From: Pseudomonadota bacterium
GTDB lineage: Bacteria; Pseudomonadota; Alphaproteobacteria; Rhizobiales; Devosiaceae
Assembly (NCBI GenBank): GCA_023427545.1
Contig: JAEZBF010000214.1
Location: 1-11,150 of the forward strand
Direction: 5' to 3'
DNA: 11,150 bases
The translations under genes were made by a program, and so were the position numbers. Every line of letters begins with the position of its first letter. The first letter of the stretch is position 1. Positions 1 through 8,930 of this stretch are shown here, piece by piece. A model generated the notes under the pieces. It saw only the letters and a list, made by a program, of their open reading frames with translations, did not search any database and had not been told where the DNA came from.

Positions 1-43
1 GCAGCCCTCATGGTGAGCCTGTCGAACCACGAGGGCGTGGCAC
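1..43 (+). repeat. Half of a composite palindromic repeat (type-2 unit)
   Basis: An imperfect palindrome with left arm CCCTCATGGT at 5-14, an 11-base loop at 15-25 and right arm ACCACGAGGG at 26-35, followed by the tail GCGTGGCAC ending at 43. The arms pair over 10 positions with one A/C mismatch; on the opposite strand this becomes a G.U wobble in RNA. Loop, arms and tail match the type-2 units at 2636-2679, 10490-10554 and 11067-11110. By analogy with those loci, a type-1 partner is expected just left of the window. The remaining bases before the rhaT start (44-88) hold a weak inverted repeat, GCGCT at 50-54 and AGCGC at 62-66, and no promoter I can defend. Confidence 0.85.
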
Positions 44-88
44 GAACCTGCGCTCGCTTTCAGCGCCCACCTCGCTAACCTGAGCTCC

Positions 89-1590
<1,502 letters not shown>

Positions 1591-1594
<4 letters not shown>

Positions 1595-2571
1595 ACCGGC
1601 TCCTGGCCACCCGCGAAATCTGGCTCGGCCTCGGCATCCTGCTGATGCTGGTGCTGGTCAACCTGCGGGCGCCGGGCTTCGCTTCGGCCGGCAACCTGCT
1701 CTCGGTGTTCAACGATACGTCGCTGCTCATCATCCTCGCGCTCGGGCAGATGGTGGTCATCCTCACCCGCTCGATTGATCTCTCGATCGCCAGCAACGTC
1801 GCGCTCTCCGGCATGGTCGTCGCGCTGATCAACTCGAGCGGCGCCCCCATCCCGATCGAGGCGCTGATCGTCATCGGCATGCTCTGCGGGCTGGGGCTTG
1901 GCGCCGTCAACGGCGGCCTCGTCTGGCTGCTGGGCATCCCCCCCATTGTGGTCACCCTCGGCACGCTGACCATCTACCGCGGCACGACCTTCCTCATCGC
2001 GGGCGGCCAATGGGTCAACGCCGACGAGCTCAGCCCCCGCTTCATCGCCCTCACCCGCATGGACCTGTTCGGCCTGCCGATGCTCTCCTGGGCGGCGATC
2101 GTCGTCGCGATGGTGTTCTACGTGTTCATGACCCGCACCCCGCTTGGGCGCTCGATCTATGCCATCGGCGTCAATCCCACCGCCTCGGTCTACGCCGGCA
2201 TCAATGTCGGTCGTACCAAGTTCGTCGCCTTCTGCATTTCCGGCCTCGTGGCCGGGCTCTGCGGCTACCTCTGGGTCAGCAAGTTCGTCATCGCCTCGTC
2301 CGAGACGGCGATCGGCTATGAGCTGCAGGTGATCGCCGCCTGCGTCATCGGCGGCGTCTCTATCGCCGGCGGTATCGGCTCGGTCGGTGCCGCCGTGCTC
2401 GGCGCGCTGTTTCTCGGCGTCATCGGCCGGGCGCTACCGGTGATCAACGTCTCCCCGTTCTGGCAGATGGCCATCTCCGGCGGCGCGATCATCCTCGCCG
2501 TCGTCTTCAACGCTCGCGCCGAGCGCCGCAAGGGCCGCATCATCCTCAAGCGGGCGGAGGGTGTGACGTGA
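1591..2571 (+). CDS. rhaP: Sugar ABC transporter permease (RhaP-like)
   Basis: A 326-residue very hydrophobic protein of the RbsC/AraH branched permease family (BPD_transp_2), one of two membrane subunits for the sugar importer. Family segments seen are LALGQMVVILTRSIDLSIAS in the N-terminal third, GIPPIVVTLGTLTIYRG near the middle, GRSIYAIGVNPTASVYAGI after it, and the cytoplasmic coupling loop CVIGGVSIAGGIGSVGAAV in the C-terminal third. It ends in a basic cytoplasmic tail (RAERRKGRIILKRAEG). The ATG at 1591 was chosen because it forms a 4-base ATGA overlap with the ATPase stop, implying translational coupling; the open frame extends further upstream only as an overlap of rhaT. The following gap of 109 bases holds a repeat pair, unlike the tight joints elsewhere in this operon. 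The family assignment is firm; the rhamnose substrate is inferred from context. Confidence 0.9.
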
Positions 2572-2580
2572 GGATCGCGC

Positions 2581-2679
2581 GCCCGGACCTCGTGGTGCGA
2601 CGAGCTCACCATGAGGTCCTCCGAGAGTGGTGGGCAGTAGCCCTCAAGGTGAGCCTGTCGAACCAGGAGCGCGTGGCAC
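2581..2679. repeat. Composite palindromic repeat between rhaP and rhaQ
   Basis: Two palindromes fill nearly all of the 109-base gap between the permease genes. The type-1 unit has arms GGACCTCGTGGT at 2585-2596 and ACCATGAGGTCC at 2608-2619, pairing over 12 positions with one G.U wobble and an 11-base loop. After a 19-base spacer comes a type-2 unit with arms CCCTCAAGGT at 2641-2650 and ACCAGGAGCG at 2662-2671, which has three mismatches and probably no longer folds well. The tail GCGTGGCAC ends at 2679, one base before the rhaQ start codon. The same type-1 then inverted type-2 order recurs at 10431-10554 and, on the other strand, at 11067-11150. An RNA hairpin here could affect transcript stability or the ratio of upstream to downstream gene product; that is inference. 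Confidence 0.85.
2665..2669 (+). promoter_or_regulatory. Candidate ribosome binding site of rhaQ inside a repeat copy
   Basis: AGGAG lies 11 bases before the ATG at 2681. It sits in the right arm of the type-2 repeat unit, where other copies read CACGAGGG and this one reads CAGGAGCG. It supports the ATG at 2681 over the GTG at 2627, which would translate the repeat. The spacing is slightly long, so the call is moderate. Confidence 0.5.
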
Positions 2680-2680
2680 C

Positions 2681-3670
2681 ATGACCGACACCGCTCCCCG
2701 ACACATCCCCGATCGCCTCGATAACCCGCTCCGCGCCGCCGTCTTCTCCTGGCAGACGCTGCTCCTCCTCGTCGCCGTTGCGATCTTTGCGGTCAACTCC
2801 ATCGCCTCGCCCTACTTCCTCTCGCCGTGGTCGCTTTCCGACGCGACCTTCAACTTCACCGAGAAGGCGCTGATCGCGCTCGCCATGGCGCTGCTCATCA
2901 TCTCCGGCGAGATCGATCTCAGCGTCGCCGCGATCATCGCGCTCGCCTCCACCATGATGGGCCTCGTCCTGCAGTGGGGCGTCGACACCCCCGGGCTCGT
3001 TGCCATCGCACTCTGCACCGGGCTGCTCTGCGGCGCCTTCAACGGCGCCCTGGTTACGCGTCTGGGACTACCCTCCATCGTCGTAACCATCGGAACGATG
3101 AGTGTTTTTCGCGGAATTTCCTTCATCATCCTCGGCGACCAGGCGTTCAAGGGCTATCCCGCAAGCTTTGCCTTCTTCGGCCAGGGCTACGTCTGGTGGG
3201 TGGTCTCCTTCGAGTTCGTCCTCTTCCTCGTTGCCGCTCTCGTCTTCTACGTCCTCCTGCACCGCACCAATTTCGGCCGGCGCATCTTCGCAATAGGCAA
3301 CAATCCGGTCGCTGCGCAGTTTTCCGGCGTGCGCGTTGCGCGCATCAAGTTCATACTGTTCTGCCTGACCGGGTTGATGAGCGGCATCGCTTCGGTGCTG
3401 CTGACCAGCCGGCTGGGGTCGACCCGACCCTCGATCGCGCAGGGCTGGGAGCTGGAGGTCATCACGATGGTCGTACTTGGGGGCGTCAACATCCTTGGCG
3501 GCGCCGGCTCCATCAGCGGCGTTGTCATCGCCGCCTTCATCATGGGCCTCGTCACCTTTGGGCTCGGCCTGCTCAATGTCCCCGGCATCGTCATGTCGAT
3601 CGTCATTGGCCTGCTGCTCATCGTCGTCATCGCGCTGCCCATCGTGTTCCGGATGCTGAGGCGCGCCTGA
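2681..3670 (+). CDS. rhaQ: Sugar ABC transporter permease (RhaQ-like)
   Basis: A 329-residue permease paralogous to the upstream one and of the same RbsC/AraH family, presumably the second half of a heterodimeric membrane channel. It has a cytoplasmic N-terminus of about 25 residues, then multiple membrane segments. Conserved blocks are ALIALAMALLIISGEIDLSV, GLPSIVVTIGTMSVFRGISF, GRRIFAIGNNPVAAQFSGVR and the coupling loop VVLGGVNILGGAGSISGVV. The ATG at 2681 was chosen because the in-frame GTG at 2627 would add 18 residues encoded by the palindromic repeat, and because AGGAG precedes 2681. The stop overlaps the kinase start by one base (TGATG), so the two are probably translationally coupled. 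The presence of two different permease genes fits rhaP/rhaQ and also Lsr-type (AI-2) systems; the kinase tips the balance toward rhamnose. Confidence 0.88.
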   Translation: MTDTAPRHIPDRLDNPLRAAVFSWQTLLLLVAVAIFAVNSIASPYFLSPWSLSDATFNFTEKALIALAMALLIISGEIDLSVAAIIALASTMMGLVLQWGVDTPGLVAIALCTGLLCGAFNGALVTRLGLPSIVVTIGTMSVFRGISFIILGDQAFKGYPASFAFFGQGYVWWVVSFEFVLFLVAALVFYVLLHRTNFGRRIFAIGNNPVAAQFSGVRVARIKFILFCLTGLMSGIASVLLTSRLGSTRPSIAQGWELEVITMVVLGGVNILGGAGSISGVVIAAFIMGLVTFGLGLLNVPGIVMSIVIGLLLIVVIALPIVFRMLRRA

Positions 3671-5055
3671 TGGCGACCTCACGGATCGTCGGTGTCATCG
3701 ACATCGGCAAATCGAACGCCAAGTTCGCGGTCGTCGACCTCGAGAGCGGCAGCGAGCTTGCGGTGCGCAAGATGCCCAACCGCTCACTCGAGGATGGGCC
3801 GTACCTCCACTACGACATCGATGCCATCTGGGCCTTCCTGCTCGATGCCATCGCCCTGCTCAATAGCCAGCACAAGCTCGACGCGCTGAGCGTCACCACC
3901 CACGGCGCCTGCGCCGCGCTGGTCGATGCCGCCGGCGACCTCGCCCTCCCTGTCCTCGACTACGAGGATAAGGGGCCCGACGAGCTTCACGCCGAGTACG
4001 ACGTTGCCCGTCCCGAATTCAGCGAAACCTTCAGTCCGCGGCTGCCCCAGGGGCTCAATCTCGGCGCCCAGCTCTTCTGGCAGGCCCGCCGTTTTCCCGA
4101 TGAGTTCGCCCGCGCCCGCTGGATCCTGCCCTATCCACAATATTGGGGCTTCCGCCTCACCGGCGTTCCGGCCTCCGAGATCACCTCGCTCGGTTGTCAT
4201 ACCGATCTCTGGAGCATCGAAACGGGCCTCTATTCCAGTCTCGTCATGCGCCAGGGCTGGATCGACCGCATGCCCGAAGTCCATCAGGCCTCGAGCGTCC
4301 TTGGCCCCATCCGTCCCGAACTTGCGGAGCAGCTCGGCCTGCGCGAAGACCTGCCGGTCCTGACCGGCATCCACGATTCCAACGCCTCGCTCCTCCCCCA
4401 CCTCGTTGGCCACGCCCTGCCCTTCTCTGTGGTCTCGACCGGCACCTGGGTGATCTGCGCAACGCCCGGCGGCGACCTCGCCGATCTCGACCCCACCCGG
4501 GATTGCCTCGCCAATATCGACGCGTTTGGGCGGCCTGTGCCCTCGGCGCGCTTCATGGGCGGTCGCGAGTACGAGATTCTCACCCACGGCCAGGCGATCG
4601 CTCCCTGGGGAGATGCCGTGCTCCACTGCCTAGAGCAGCCGGTGATGCTGCTGCCATCGGTGCAGCCCGGCTCGGGCCCCTTCCCTAATCGCATCTCGCG
4701 CTGGCAGCCCGCGGTCGACGGTCTCGATCCGCAGACCCGCTTTGCCGCGATCTCCTTCTATCTCGCGATGATGACGTCGGAGTGCCTGGGGATGACCGGC
4801 GGCGAGGGCGACATCATCGTCGAGGGGCCATTCGCGGCGAACCTGCTCTACCTCAAGATGCTGAGCTCGGCGACCGGCCGGCCGGTGCTTGCCGACGCGG
4901 CGAGCGCCACCGGCACCTCGATCGGCGCCGCGCTGCTCGCCTCGCGCCGTCCACCGCACCTGGCCACCCCGCTGCCGGTCCAGGTCGCCCCCGAATCCGC
5001 CGCGCGCATGGCCAAATATGCCGCCTCCTGGCGCCAGGCCGTCGGCCGCGCCTGA
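3670..5055 (+). CDS. rhaK: FGGY-family carbohydrate kinase (RhaK-like)
   Basis: A 461-residue cytoplasmic sugar kinase of the FGGY family, which transfers phosphate from ATP to an incoming sugar or ketose. The N-terminal phosphate loop is seen as GVIDIGKSNAKFAVVD (Asp11), with SVTTHGACAALVD following near residue 78. The second domain begins with GIHDSNASLLPHL, in which Asp236 is the likely catalytic base, and STGTWVI at 256-262 is the adenosine/phosphate-binding region. The length is close to the 460-500 usual for the family. In Rhizobium leguminosarum the RhaK kinase is reported to be needed for rhamnose uptake through RhaSTPQ, so its place directly behind the permeases makes sense. The rhizobial order has a mutarotase gene (rhaU) between rhaQ and rhaK; here the two overlap by one base and no such gene is present. 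GAGG about 8 bases before the ATG may serve as Shine-Dalgarno. The exact substrate (rhamnulose, rhamnose or other) is inferred. Confidence 0.85.
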   Translation: MATSRIVGVIDIGKSNAKFAVVDLESGSELAVRKMPNRSLEDGPYLHYDIDAIWAFLLDAIALLNSQHKLDALSVTTHGACAALVDAAGDLALPVLDYEDKGPDELHAEYDVARPEFSETFSPRLPQGLNLGAQLFWQARRFPDEFARARWILPYPQYWGFRLTGVPASEITSLGCHTDLWSIETGLYSSLVMRQGWIDRMPEVHQASSVLGPIRPELAEQLGLREDLPVLTGIHDSNASLLPHLVGHALPFSVVSTGTWVICATPGGDLADLDPTRDCLANIDAFGRPVPSARFMGGREYEILTHGQAIAPWGDAVLHCLEQPVMLLPSVQPGSGPFPNRISRWQPAVDGLDPQTRFAAISFYLAMMTSECLGMTGGEGDIIVEGPFAANLLYLKMLSSATGRPVLADAASATGTSIGAALLASRRPPHLATPLPVQVAPESAARMAKYAASWRQAVGRA

Positions 5056-5065
5056 GACGTCAGGC
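5050..5065. terminator. Small hairpin between convergent stop codons
   Basis: GCCTGA at 5050-5055 and TCAGGC at 5060-5065 pair over six positions around the loop GACG. Each arm contains the stop codon of one convergent gene, the kinase on + and the transporter on -. It has no T run, so a role as a bidirectional terminator is only a suggestion. Confidence 0.25.
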
Positions 5066-6046
5066 CGCCGGCTGCGAGTGACGCCCGTCGCGGTAGATCG
5101 CCCAGGCGCCGCCAACGAGGATCAGCGCCAGCCCCAATCCCTTCGTCCCGAGCAGCGATGACACCGTCGCGCCGTGCCACAACAGGTCCGGCACCAGTGC
5201 GAACACCATCACCAGCGCATCCATCGACGAGACCAAAGCCGGGTTGGACGTTTTCCTGAACGCCGAGAGCAGCAGCGTCTGCGCCGGCAGGTTCAACCCT
5301 GCCGCGAGCAACGCCCACAACACGAAGGCCACCACCGTTCCGGGCTCCAGACCGTCCGTCGCCATCGCGGGGCGCAGCAAGAGAGCCAGCACCGGCGCAG
5401 CGATCAGCGCCAGCACCGAGCCGAGATACGTCACCTCCAGCGAGCTCAGCGCCCGCCCCTCAACCCCGGTGATCTTTTCGCGCTCGAACACCGTGCCCAT
5501 GATGTTGCTCGCCGAGAACGACACTGCCGAGAGCCCGGCAAAGATCATCGCGCGAGATCCCTCCGCCGTTTCCTGCGGATCGGCGCCCGGCTCGAGGCCG
5601 ACCACGTGGTAGAGGTAGATGCCGGTCAGCAGCACCACGATCGCGAGCGCGAACGGCCCGTCCCAAAGTGGGCCGCGGGTCAGCGGCGCCTTCAGCGGCA
5701 GCGGCAGCCGGGCGATGACGTATGCTGCAACGATGTGCAGCATGAAGACCGTGTAGGTGTGGTTGAGGCTGGGGCTGCTGCTGAAGGAGAGGATCAGCAG
5801 CACTGTCGTGTTCGCGAACAGCACGCTGCGCACGAGATACGCCGCAACGCCGAAGTTGCGCAGCGATGGCGCCGGCCGCCGCTGGTAGGCGAACACCGCA
5901 AGGCACGCCGCCACCATGATCACGAAGCGGGCGACATAGGTCGGGAATACGCCAAAGAGCGCCGCGGCCTCGTAGAGACCAAGTTCCGACACCGTCAGGT
6001 AGAGCGCTGCGAGGACGGCTGGTCGGACGCCGGGGTCGATCCGCAT
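5060..6046 (-). CDS. Membrane transporter, drug/metabolite (EamA-like) type
   Basis: A 328-residue integral membrane protein with about ten hydrophobic segments in two halves, separated by a polar stretch near GLEPGADPQETAEGSR. The layout and length match drug/metabolite transporter (DMT, EamA) exporters. Segments resembling family blocks are VRSVLFANTTVLLILSFSSS in the first half and NPALVSSMDALVMVFALVPD near the end, where DMT proteins usually carry a similar Pro-containing helix. The ATG at 6046 was chosen because hydrophobic sequence begins right after it and GGAGAG lies 10 bases upstream; the longer open frame runs antisense through the neighbouring oxidoreductase gene. The substrate cannot be told from sequence. 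The gene is convergent with the kinase (4-base gap) and divergent from the LLM oxidoreductase over 120 bases, so the latter may share a control region with it. The DMT assignment is by appearance and moderate. Confidence 0.72.
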   Translation of the reverse strand: MRIDPGVRPAVLAALYLTVSELGLYEAAALFGVFPTYVARFVIMVAACLAVFAYQRRPAPSLRNFGVAAYLVRSVLFANTTVLLILSFSSSPSLNHTYTVFMLHIVAAYVIARLPLPLKAPLTRGPLWDGPFALAIVVLLTGIYLYHVVGLEPGADPQETAEGSRAMIFAGLSAVSFSASNIMGTVFEREKITGVEGRALSSLEVTYLGSVLALIAAPVLALLLRPAMATDGLEPGTVVAFVLWALLAAGLNLPAQTLLLSAFRKTSNPALVSSMDALVMVFALVPDLLWHGATVSSLLGTKGLGLALILVGGAWAIYRDGRHSQPAA

Positions 6047-6166
6047 CGAGAAAGCGCTCTCCGGTTGGCGGCGCGCACCATACGCGGCCCCGCCAGGGGC
6101 GCAACCTCTTGCGGCCGGCGTCCGGCACCACTGGTCCTTCGTCGCCGTAGGACCTATCTCCCTGCC
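6047..6166. promoter_or_regulatory. Divergent intergenic region (transporter / LLM oxidoreductase)
   Basis: These 120 bases separate two diverging start codons and must hold or adjoin the promoters of both genes unless transcription enters from further away. I see no convincing -35/-10 pair and no strong palindromic operator. The only clear element is GGAGAG (minus strand, about 6057-6062), the likely ribosome binding site of the transporter. Confidence 0.4.
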
Positions 6167-7174
6167 ATGACCCTCCCCCTCTCGATCCTCGACCTCGCCC
6201 CGGTGTCGGAAGGCACCACCACGCCGCAGGCGCTGCAGCAGACCGTCGCTTTGGCCCGTCTCGGCGAAGAACTCGGCTACACCCGCGTCTGGTACGCCGA
6301 GCACCATGGCATGCCTTCGATCGCCTCGTCCTCGCCCGACGTGCTGATCGCCAATACCGCCGCGCGCACCAGCCGCATCCGCGTCGGTTCGGGCGGTGTC
6401 ATGCTGCCCAACCACGTGCCGCTGCGCGTGGTCGAGACCTACCGCACTCTCGCCGCCCTGCATCCTGGGCGCATCGATCTCGGCATCGGCCGCGCCGGGG
6501 GCAGCGACGGGCGCACGCTCCAGGCTCTCCGGTCATTCGGCGGCGAGCATTTCGCCGAGCAGTTGAGCGAAGTGCTCGCCTTCGAGCACGACGGCTTCCC
6601 CGCCGGTCACCCGTTCAAGCCCGTCCGCGTCGTCCCAGAGGGCGTGCCGCTACCCCCGATCTGGCTGCTCGGCTCGAGCGGCGCGAGCGCGAGCGCCGCC
6701 GGAACGCTCGGCGCCGGCTACGCCTTCGCGGCGCACTTCTCGCCAACGCCGGCCAAGCCGGCCTTCGACGCCTACCGCGCTGCTTTCCAACCCTCTCCCA
6801 TGTTCGAAAAACCACACGCCATCCTCTCCGTCTCCGCGCTGGTCGCGCCAACGGACGAGGAGGCCCGGTTCCTGAGTGGTAGCCAGGAGCTGAGCTGGGC
6901 GCTGTTCCACTCCGGCCAGATCCGCCGCCTCATCTCGCCCGAGGAGGCCGCCGCCCACGCCTACACAGACCAGGAGCGCCATGTCATCGAGCAGCAGCGC
7001 CCGCTCTGGATCGTCGGCTCGCCCGAAACCGTCCGCGCCGAAATCGCCCGCAAGGCGAAGGACTCCGGCGCCGACGAAGTCATGATCGCGACCACCGCCT
7101 GGGATTACGGCATGCGCCAGCGCAGCTATCGGCTCCTTGCCGAAGCGTTCGGGCTCACCCCCGCCACGGCGTGA
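6167..7174 (+). CDS. LLM-class flavin-dependent oxidoreductase (YhbW/MsnO8-like)
   Basis: A 335-residue luciferase-like monooxygenase, a TIM-barrel enzyme that uses reduced FMN and oxygen on an organic substrate that the sequence does not reveal. Diagnostic blocks are PLSILDLAPVSEG at residues 4-16, YAEHHGMP at 43-50, GSGGVMLPNHVPLRVVE at 74-90 and GRIDLGIGRAGG at 101-112, all typical of the E. coli YhbW/MsnO8 subgroup; the length also fits. The C-terminal half keeps the PIWLLGSSGASA block that follows in this subgroup. The ATG at 6167 was chosen because homology begins immediately after it; the frame is open far upstream only as an antisense shadow of the transporter. There is no strong Shine-Dalgarno. 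The 3' end overlaps the last 20 bases of the convergent methyltransferase-like gene. No adjacent flavin reductase is present, so reduced flavin must come from elsewhere. The family is certain; the substrate is unknown. Confidence 0.9.
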   Translation: MTLPLSILDLAPVSEGTTTPQALQQTVALARLGEELGYTRVWYAEHHGMPSIASSSPDVLIANTAARTSRIRVGSGGVMLPNHVPLRVVETYRTLAALHPGRIDLGIGRAGGSDGRTLQALRSFGGEHFAEQLSEVLAFEHDGFPAGHPFKPVRVVPEGVPLPPIWLLGSSGASASAAGTLGAGYAFAAHFSPTPAKPAFDAYRAAFQPSPMFEKPHAILSVSALVAPTDEEARFLSGSQELSWALFHSGQIRRLISPEEAAAHAYTDQERHVIEQQRPLWIVGSPETVRAEIARKAKDSGADEVMIATTAWDYGMRQRSYRLLAEAFGLTPATA

Positions 7175-7673
7175 AGCGCGGGATCCATCGACGCACGTTC
7201 CTGGTGTAGTCGTCGTACTGCGCGCCATAGGTCTGGCGCAGCGTCGGTTCCTCGTACGCCAGGACGAAGAGGTGGATGACGACCGCCATTCCCACCCCGT
7301 ACCACAGCAGGGGCATGCAGCCCACGAGCAGCGCCTGCCCGACGATCAGGGAGACCACTGCCAGGTACATCGGGTTGCGAACGAAGCGATAGGCGCCGCT
7401 CAGCACGAGCGTCTGCGTTGGGTAGAGCGGCGCGGGCGTCCCCCGCCCCTGCAGCGCGAAGCGGGCGAAGGAATCGAGCAGGATCACGGCCCCCAGCCCG
7501 ATCAGCGCCACGCCCAGCCAGCGGAACGGCTCGAACCCGAGGAACGGCTCGTGAATGCCGAAGCGGACCGCCGTGTACCAGGGGATCAGAACGGCCAGGA
7601 TGCCAGGCGCAACGAACAGGAACACGATGGTGCCGACGATCGGCGGAAATGCGCTCGTGCGGGTCGTTGCCAT
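7155..7673 (-). CDS. Isoprenylcysteine carboxyl methyltransferase-like membrane protein
   Basis: A 172-residue membrane protein with four or five hydrophobic segments, resembling bacterial proteins of the ICMT/phospholipid methyltransferase superfamily, which use S-adenosylmethionine at the membrane. Family marks are GAYRFVRNPMYLAV at 93-106 (the RNPMY block belongs to the SAM-binding region), EEPTLRQTYGAQYDDYTRNV at 141-160 (Glu and Tyr near the C-terminus) and the closing RWIPR. Bacteria usually do not carry prenylated CaaX proteins, so the true substrate is unknown. The start at 7673 is preferred because AGGAGG lies five bases upstream; an in-frame TTG at 7694 would place that site inside the gene. 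It follows leuB by 83 bases on the same strand and could be read through from it. Its stop lies inside the last codons of the convergent LLM gene. Confidence 0.85.
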   Translation of the reverse strand: MATTRTSAFPPIVGTIVFLFVAPGILAVLIPWYTAVRFGIHEPFLGFEPFRWLGVALIGLGAVILLDSFARFALQGRGTPAPLYPTQTLVLSGAYRFVRNPMYLAVVSLIVGQALLVGCMPLLWYGVGMAVVIHLFVLAYEEPTLRQTYGAQYDDYTRNVRRWIPRFTPWRG

Positions 7674-7678
7674 CTCGG

Positions 7679-7684
7679 CCTCCT
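7679..7684 (-). promoter_or_regulatory. Strong Shine-Dalgarno of the ICMT-like gene
   Basis: AGGAGG on the minus strand, five bases before the ATG at 7673. It is the best ribosome binding site in the window and fixes this start over the upstream in-frame TTG at 7694. Confidence 0.8.
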
Positions 7685-7756
7685 CTCCTTTCAACCAGAC
7701 TTGGCGCTGCGCCGGGCCGGTTGCAAGGGAGGAGTCAGAACAGGAAGGCGTGCTCG

Positions 7757-8851
7757 CTAGGCCGCGAGCTTCTTGAGGATCGCCGCGCCCATCTCTTCGG
7801 TGCCGACACGCTTGCGGTTGGCCTCGGCGATGTCGGCGGTCCGCAGTCCCTCAGCCAGCACCGCGGCGATCGCCGCTTCGACGCGGTCGGCGACTTCGAT
7901 CATGCCGAAGGAATAGCGCAGCGCCATCGCAAAGCTCGCGAGCATGGCGATGGGGTTGGCCACGCCCTGCCCCGCGATGTCCGGCGCCGAGCCATGCACC
8001 GGCTCGTAGAGCGCCTTTCGCCGTCCATTCGCATCCGGCGCGCCGAGCGAAGCGGACGGCAGCATGCCCAGCGATCCGGTGAGCATCGCGGCGGCGTCGG
8101 AGAGGATGTCGCCGAACAGGTTGTCGGTGACGATCACGTCGAACTGCTTGGGATTGCGCACCAGCTGCATCGCGCAGTTATCGGCGAGGATGTGGTTGAA
8201 CTGCACGTCGCTGTAATCCTTGGCGACCTGCCGGGCGACCTCGTCCCACAGCACGCCCGACTTCATGACGTTCTTCTTGTCCGCCGAGTGCAGCTTCTTG
8301 CCGCGCGTCCGGGCCAAGTCGAACGCGACGCGGCAGATGCGGTCGATCTCGTAGGTCTCGTACACCTGCGTATCGACGGCGCGCTTCTGCCCGTTACCTA
8401 GGTCGGTGATCTCCTTGGGCTCACCGAAGTACACCCCGCCGGTCAGCTCGCGCACGATCAGGATGTCGAGGCCCTCGACCACTTCGCGCTTGAGAGCCGA
8501 GGCTTCAGCCAACGCCGGATAGCAGATAGCCGGCCGCAGGTTGGCGAAGAGCTCGAGGTCCTTGCGCAGCCGCAGCAGCCCCGCCTCCGGCCGCTTCTCG
8601 TAGGGCACGCTGTCCCACTTGGGTCCGCCCACCGCGCCGAAGATCACGGCATCGGCGCGCATCGCCTTGGCCATGTCGTCTTCCGAGATCGACTCGCCAT
8701 GCGCATCGTAGGCGCAGCCGCCGACCAAGCCGCGCTCGATCCGGAAATCCGCATCGCCCTCGGCGTTCAGCCACTCGATGAGCTTTTCGACCTCCGCCAT
8801 GATCTCGGTGCCGATGCCGTCGCCGGGGAGAAGGAGCAGGGTGTGGGCCAT
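7757..8851 (-). CDS. leuB: 3-Isopropylmalate dehydrogenase
   Basis: A 364-residue cytoplasmic enzyme that oxidises and decarboxylates (2R,3S)-3-isopropylmalate to 2-oxoisocaproate with NAD+, the third step of leucine synthesis. Motifs seen are LPGDGIGTE at 8-16, the Arg-bearing substrate segment [16 protein letters not shown] at 92-107, [11 protein letters not shown] at 134-144, DKKNVMKSG near 191-199, the metal-binding segment [14 protein letters not shown] at 242-255, and the NAD-binding loop [15 protein letters not shown] at 286-300. The YFGEPKE segment and the length are typical of LeuB rather than tartrate or isocitrate dehydrogenases. The ATG at 8851 starts directly with the conserved LLLPGDG strand. 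It lies 79 bases after the GNAT stop on the same strand, so it may belong to the leuD transcript or have its own start. Alphaproteobacteria often have asd after leuB; here an ICMT-like gene follows. Confidence 0.97.
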   Translation of the reverse strand: MAHTLLLLPGDGIGTEIMAEVEKLIEWLNAEGDADFRIERGLVGGCAYDAHGESISEDDMAKAMRADAVIFGAVGGPKWDSVPYEKRPEAGLLRLRKDLELFANLRPAICYPALAEASALKREVVEGLDILIVRELTGGVYFGEPKEITDLGNGQKRAVDTQVYETYEIDRICRVAFDLARTRGKKLHSADKKNVMKSGVLWDEVARQVAKDYSDVQFNHILADNCAMQLVRNPKQFDVIVTDNLFGDILSDAAAMLTGSLGMLPSASLGAPDANGRRKALYEPVHGSAPDIAGQGVANPIAMLASFAMALRYSFGMIEVADRVEAAIAAVLAEGLRTADIAEANRKRVGTEEMGAAILKKLAA

Positions 8852-8930
8852 TGATGGTCTCGCGCGTTGTCGTTGCGTGGCTTCATACCGACCACGCCAT
8901 CTAGGGGAAAGCGGGAATCTCGGTTAGCGG

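Noticed and set aside
1..78. Open frame from the left edge through the repeat to TAA at 76-78 as the tail of an upstream gene
   Set aside because: More than half of it is the repeat, which also occurs clearly outside genes. Nothing recognisable remains.
2627..2680. GTG start at 2627 adding 18 residues to rhaQ
   Set aside because: The extra residues are just a translation of the palindromic repeat, and permease homology starts after the ATG at 2681, which has its own AGGAG.
2827..3669. Upstream in-frame extension of the kinase across rhaQ
   Set aside because: The sequence before residue 1 of the kinase is an Arg/His-rich out-of-frame reading of the permease gene. FGGY homology begins at the ATG at 3670.
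5174..6166. Upstream in-frame extension of the LLM oxidoreductase
   Set aside because: It is antisense to the membrane transporter, rich in Arg/Gln/His, and the oxidoreductase family starts at 6167.
6047..6463. N-terminal extension of the minus-strand transporter
   Set aside because: It is an antisense reading of the LLM gene and the divergent region, with no membrane character. GGAGAG supports the start at 6046.
7692..7723. CAACC/GGTTG inverted repeat between leuB and the ICMT-like gene as a terminator
   Set aside because: The five-base arms are 22 bases apart with no T run on the relevant strand, so it is not better than chance.
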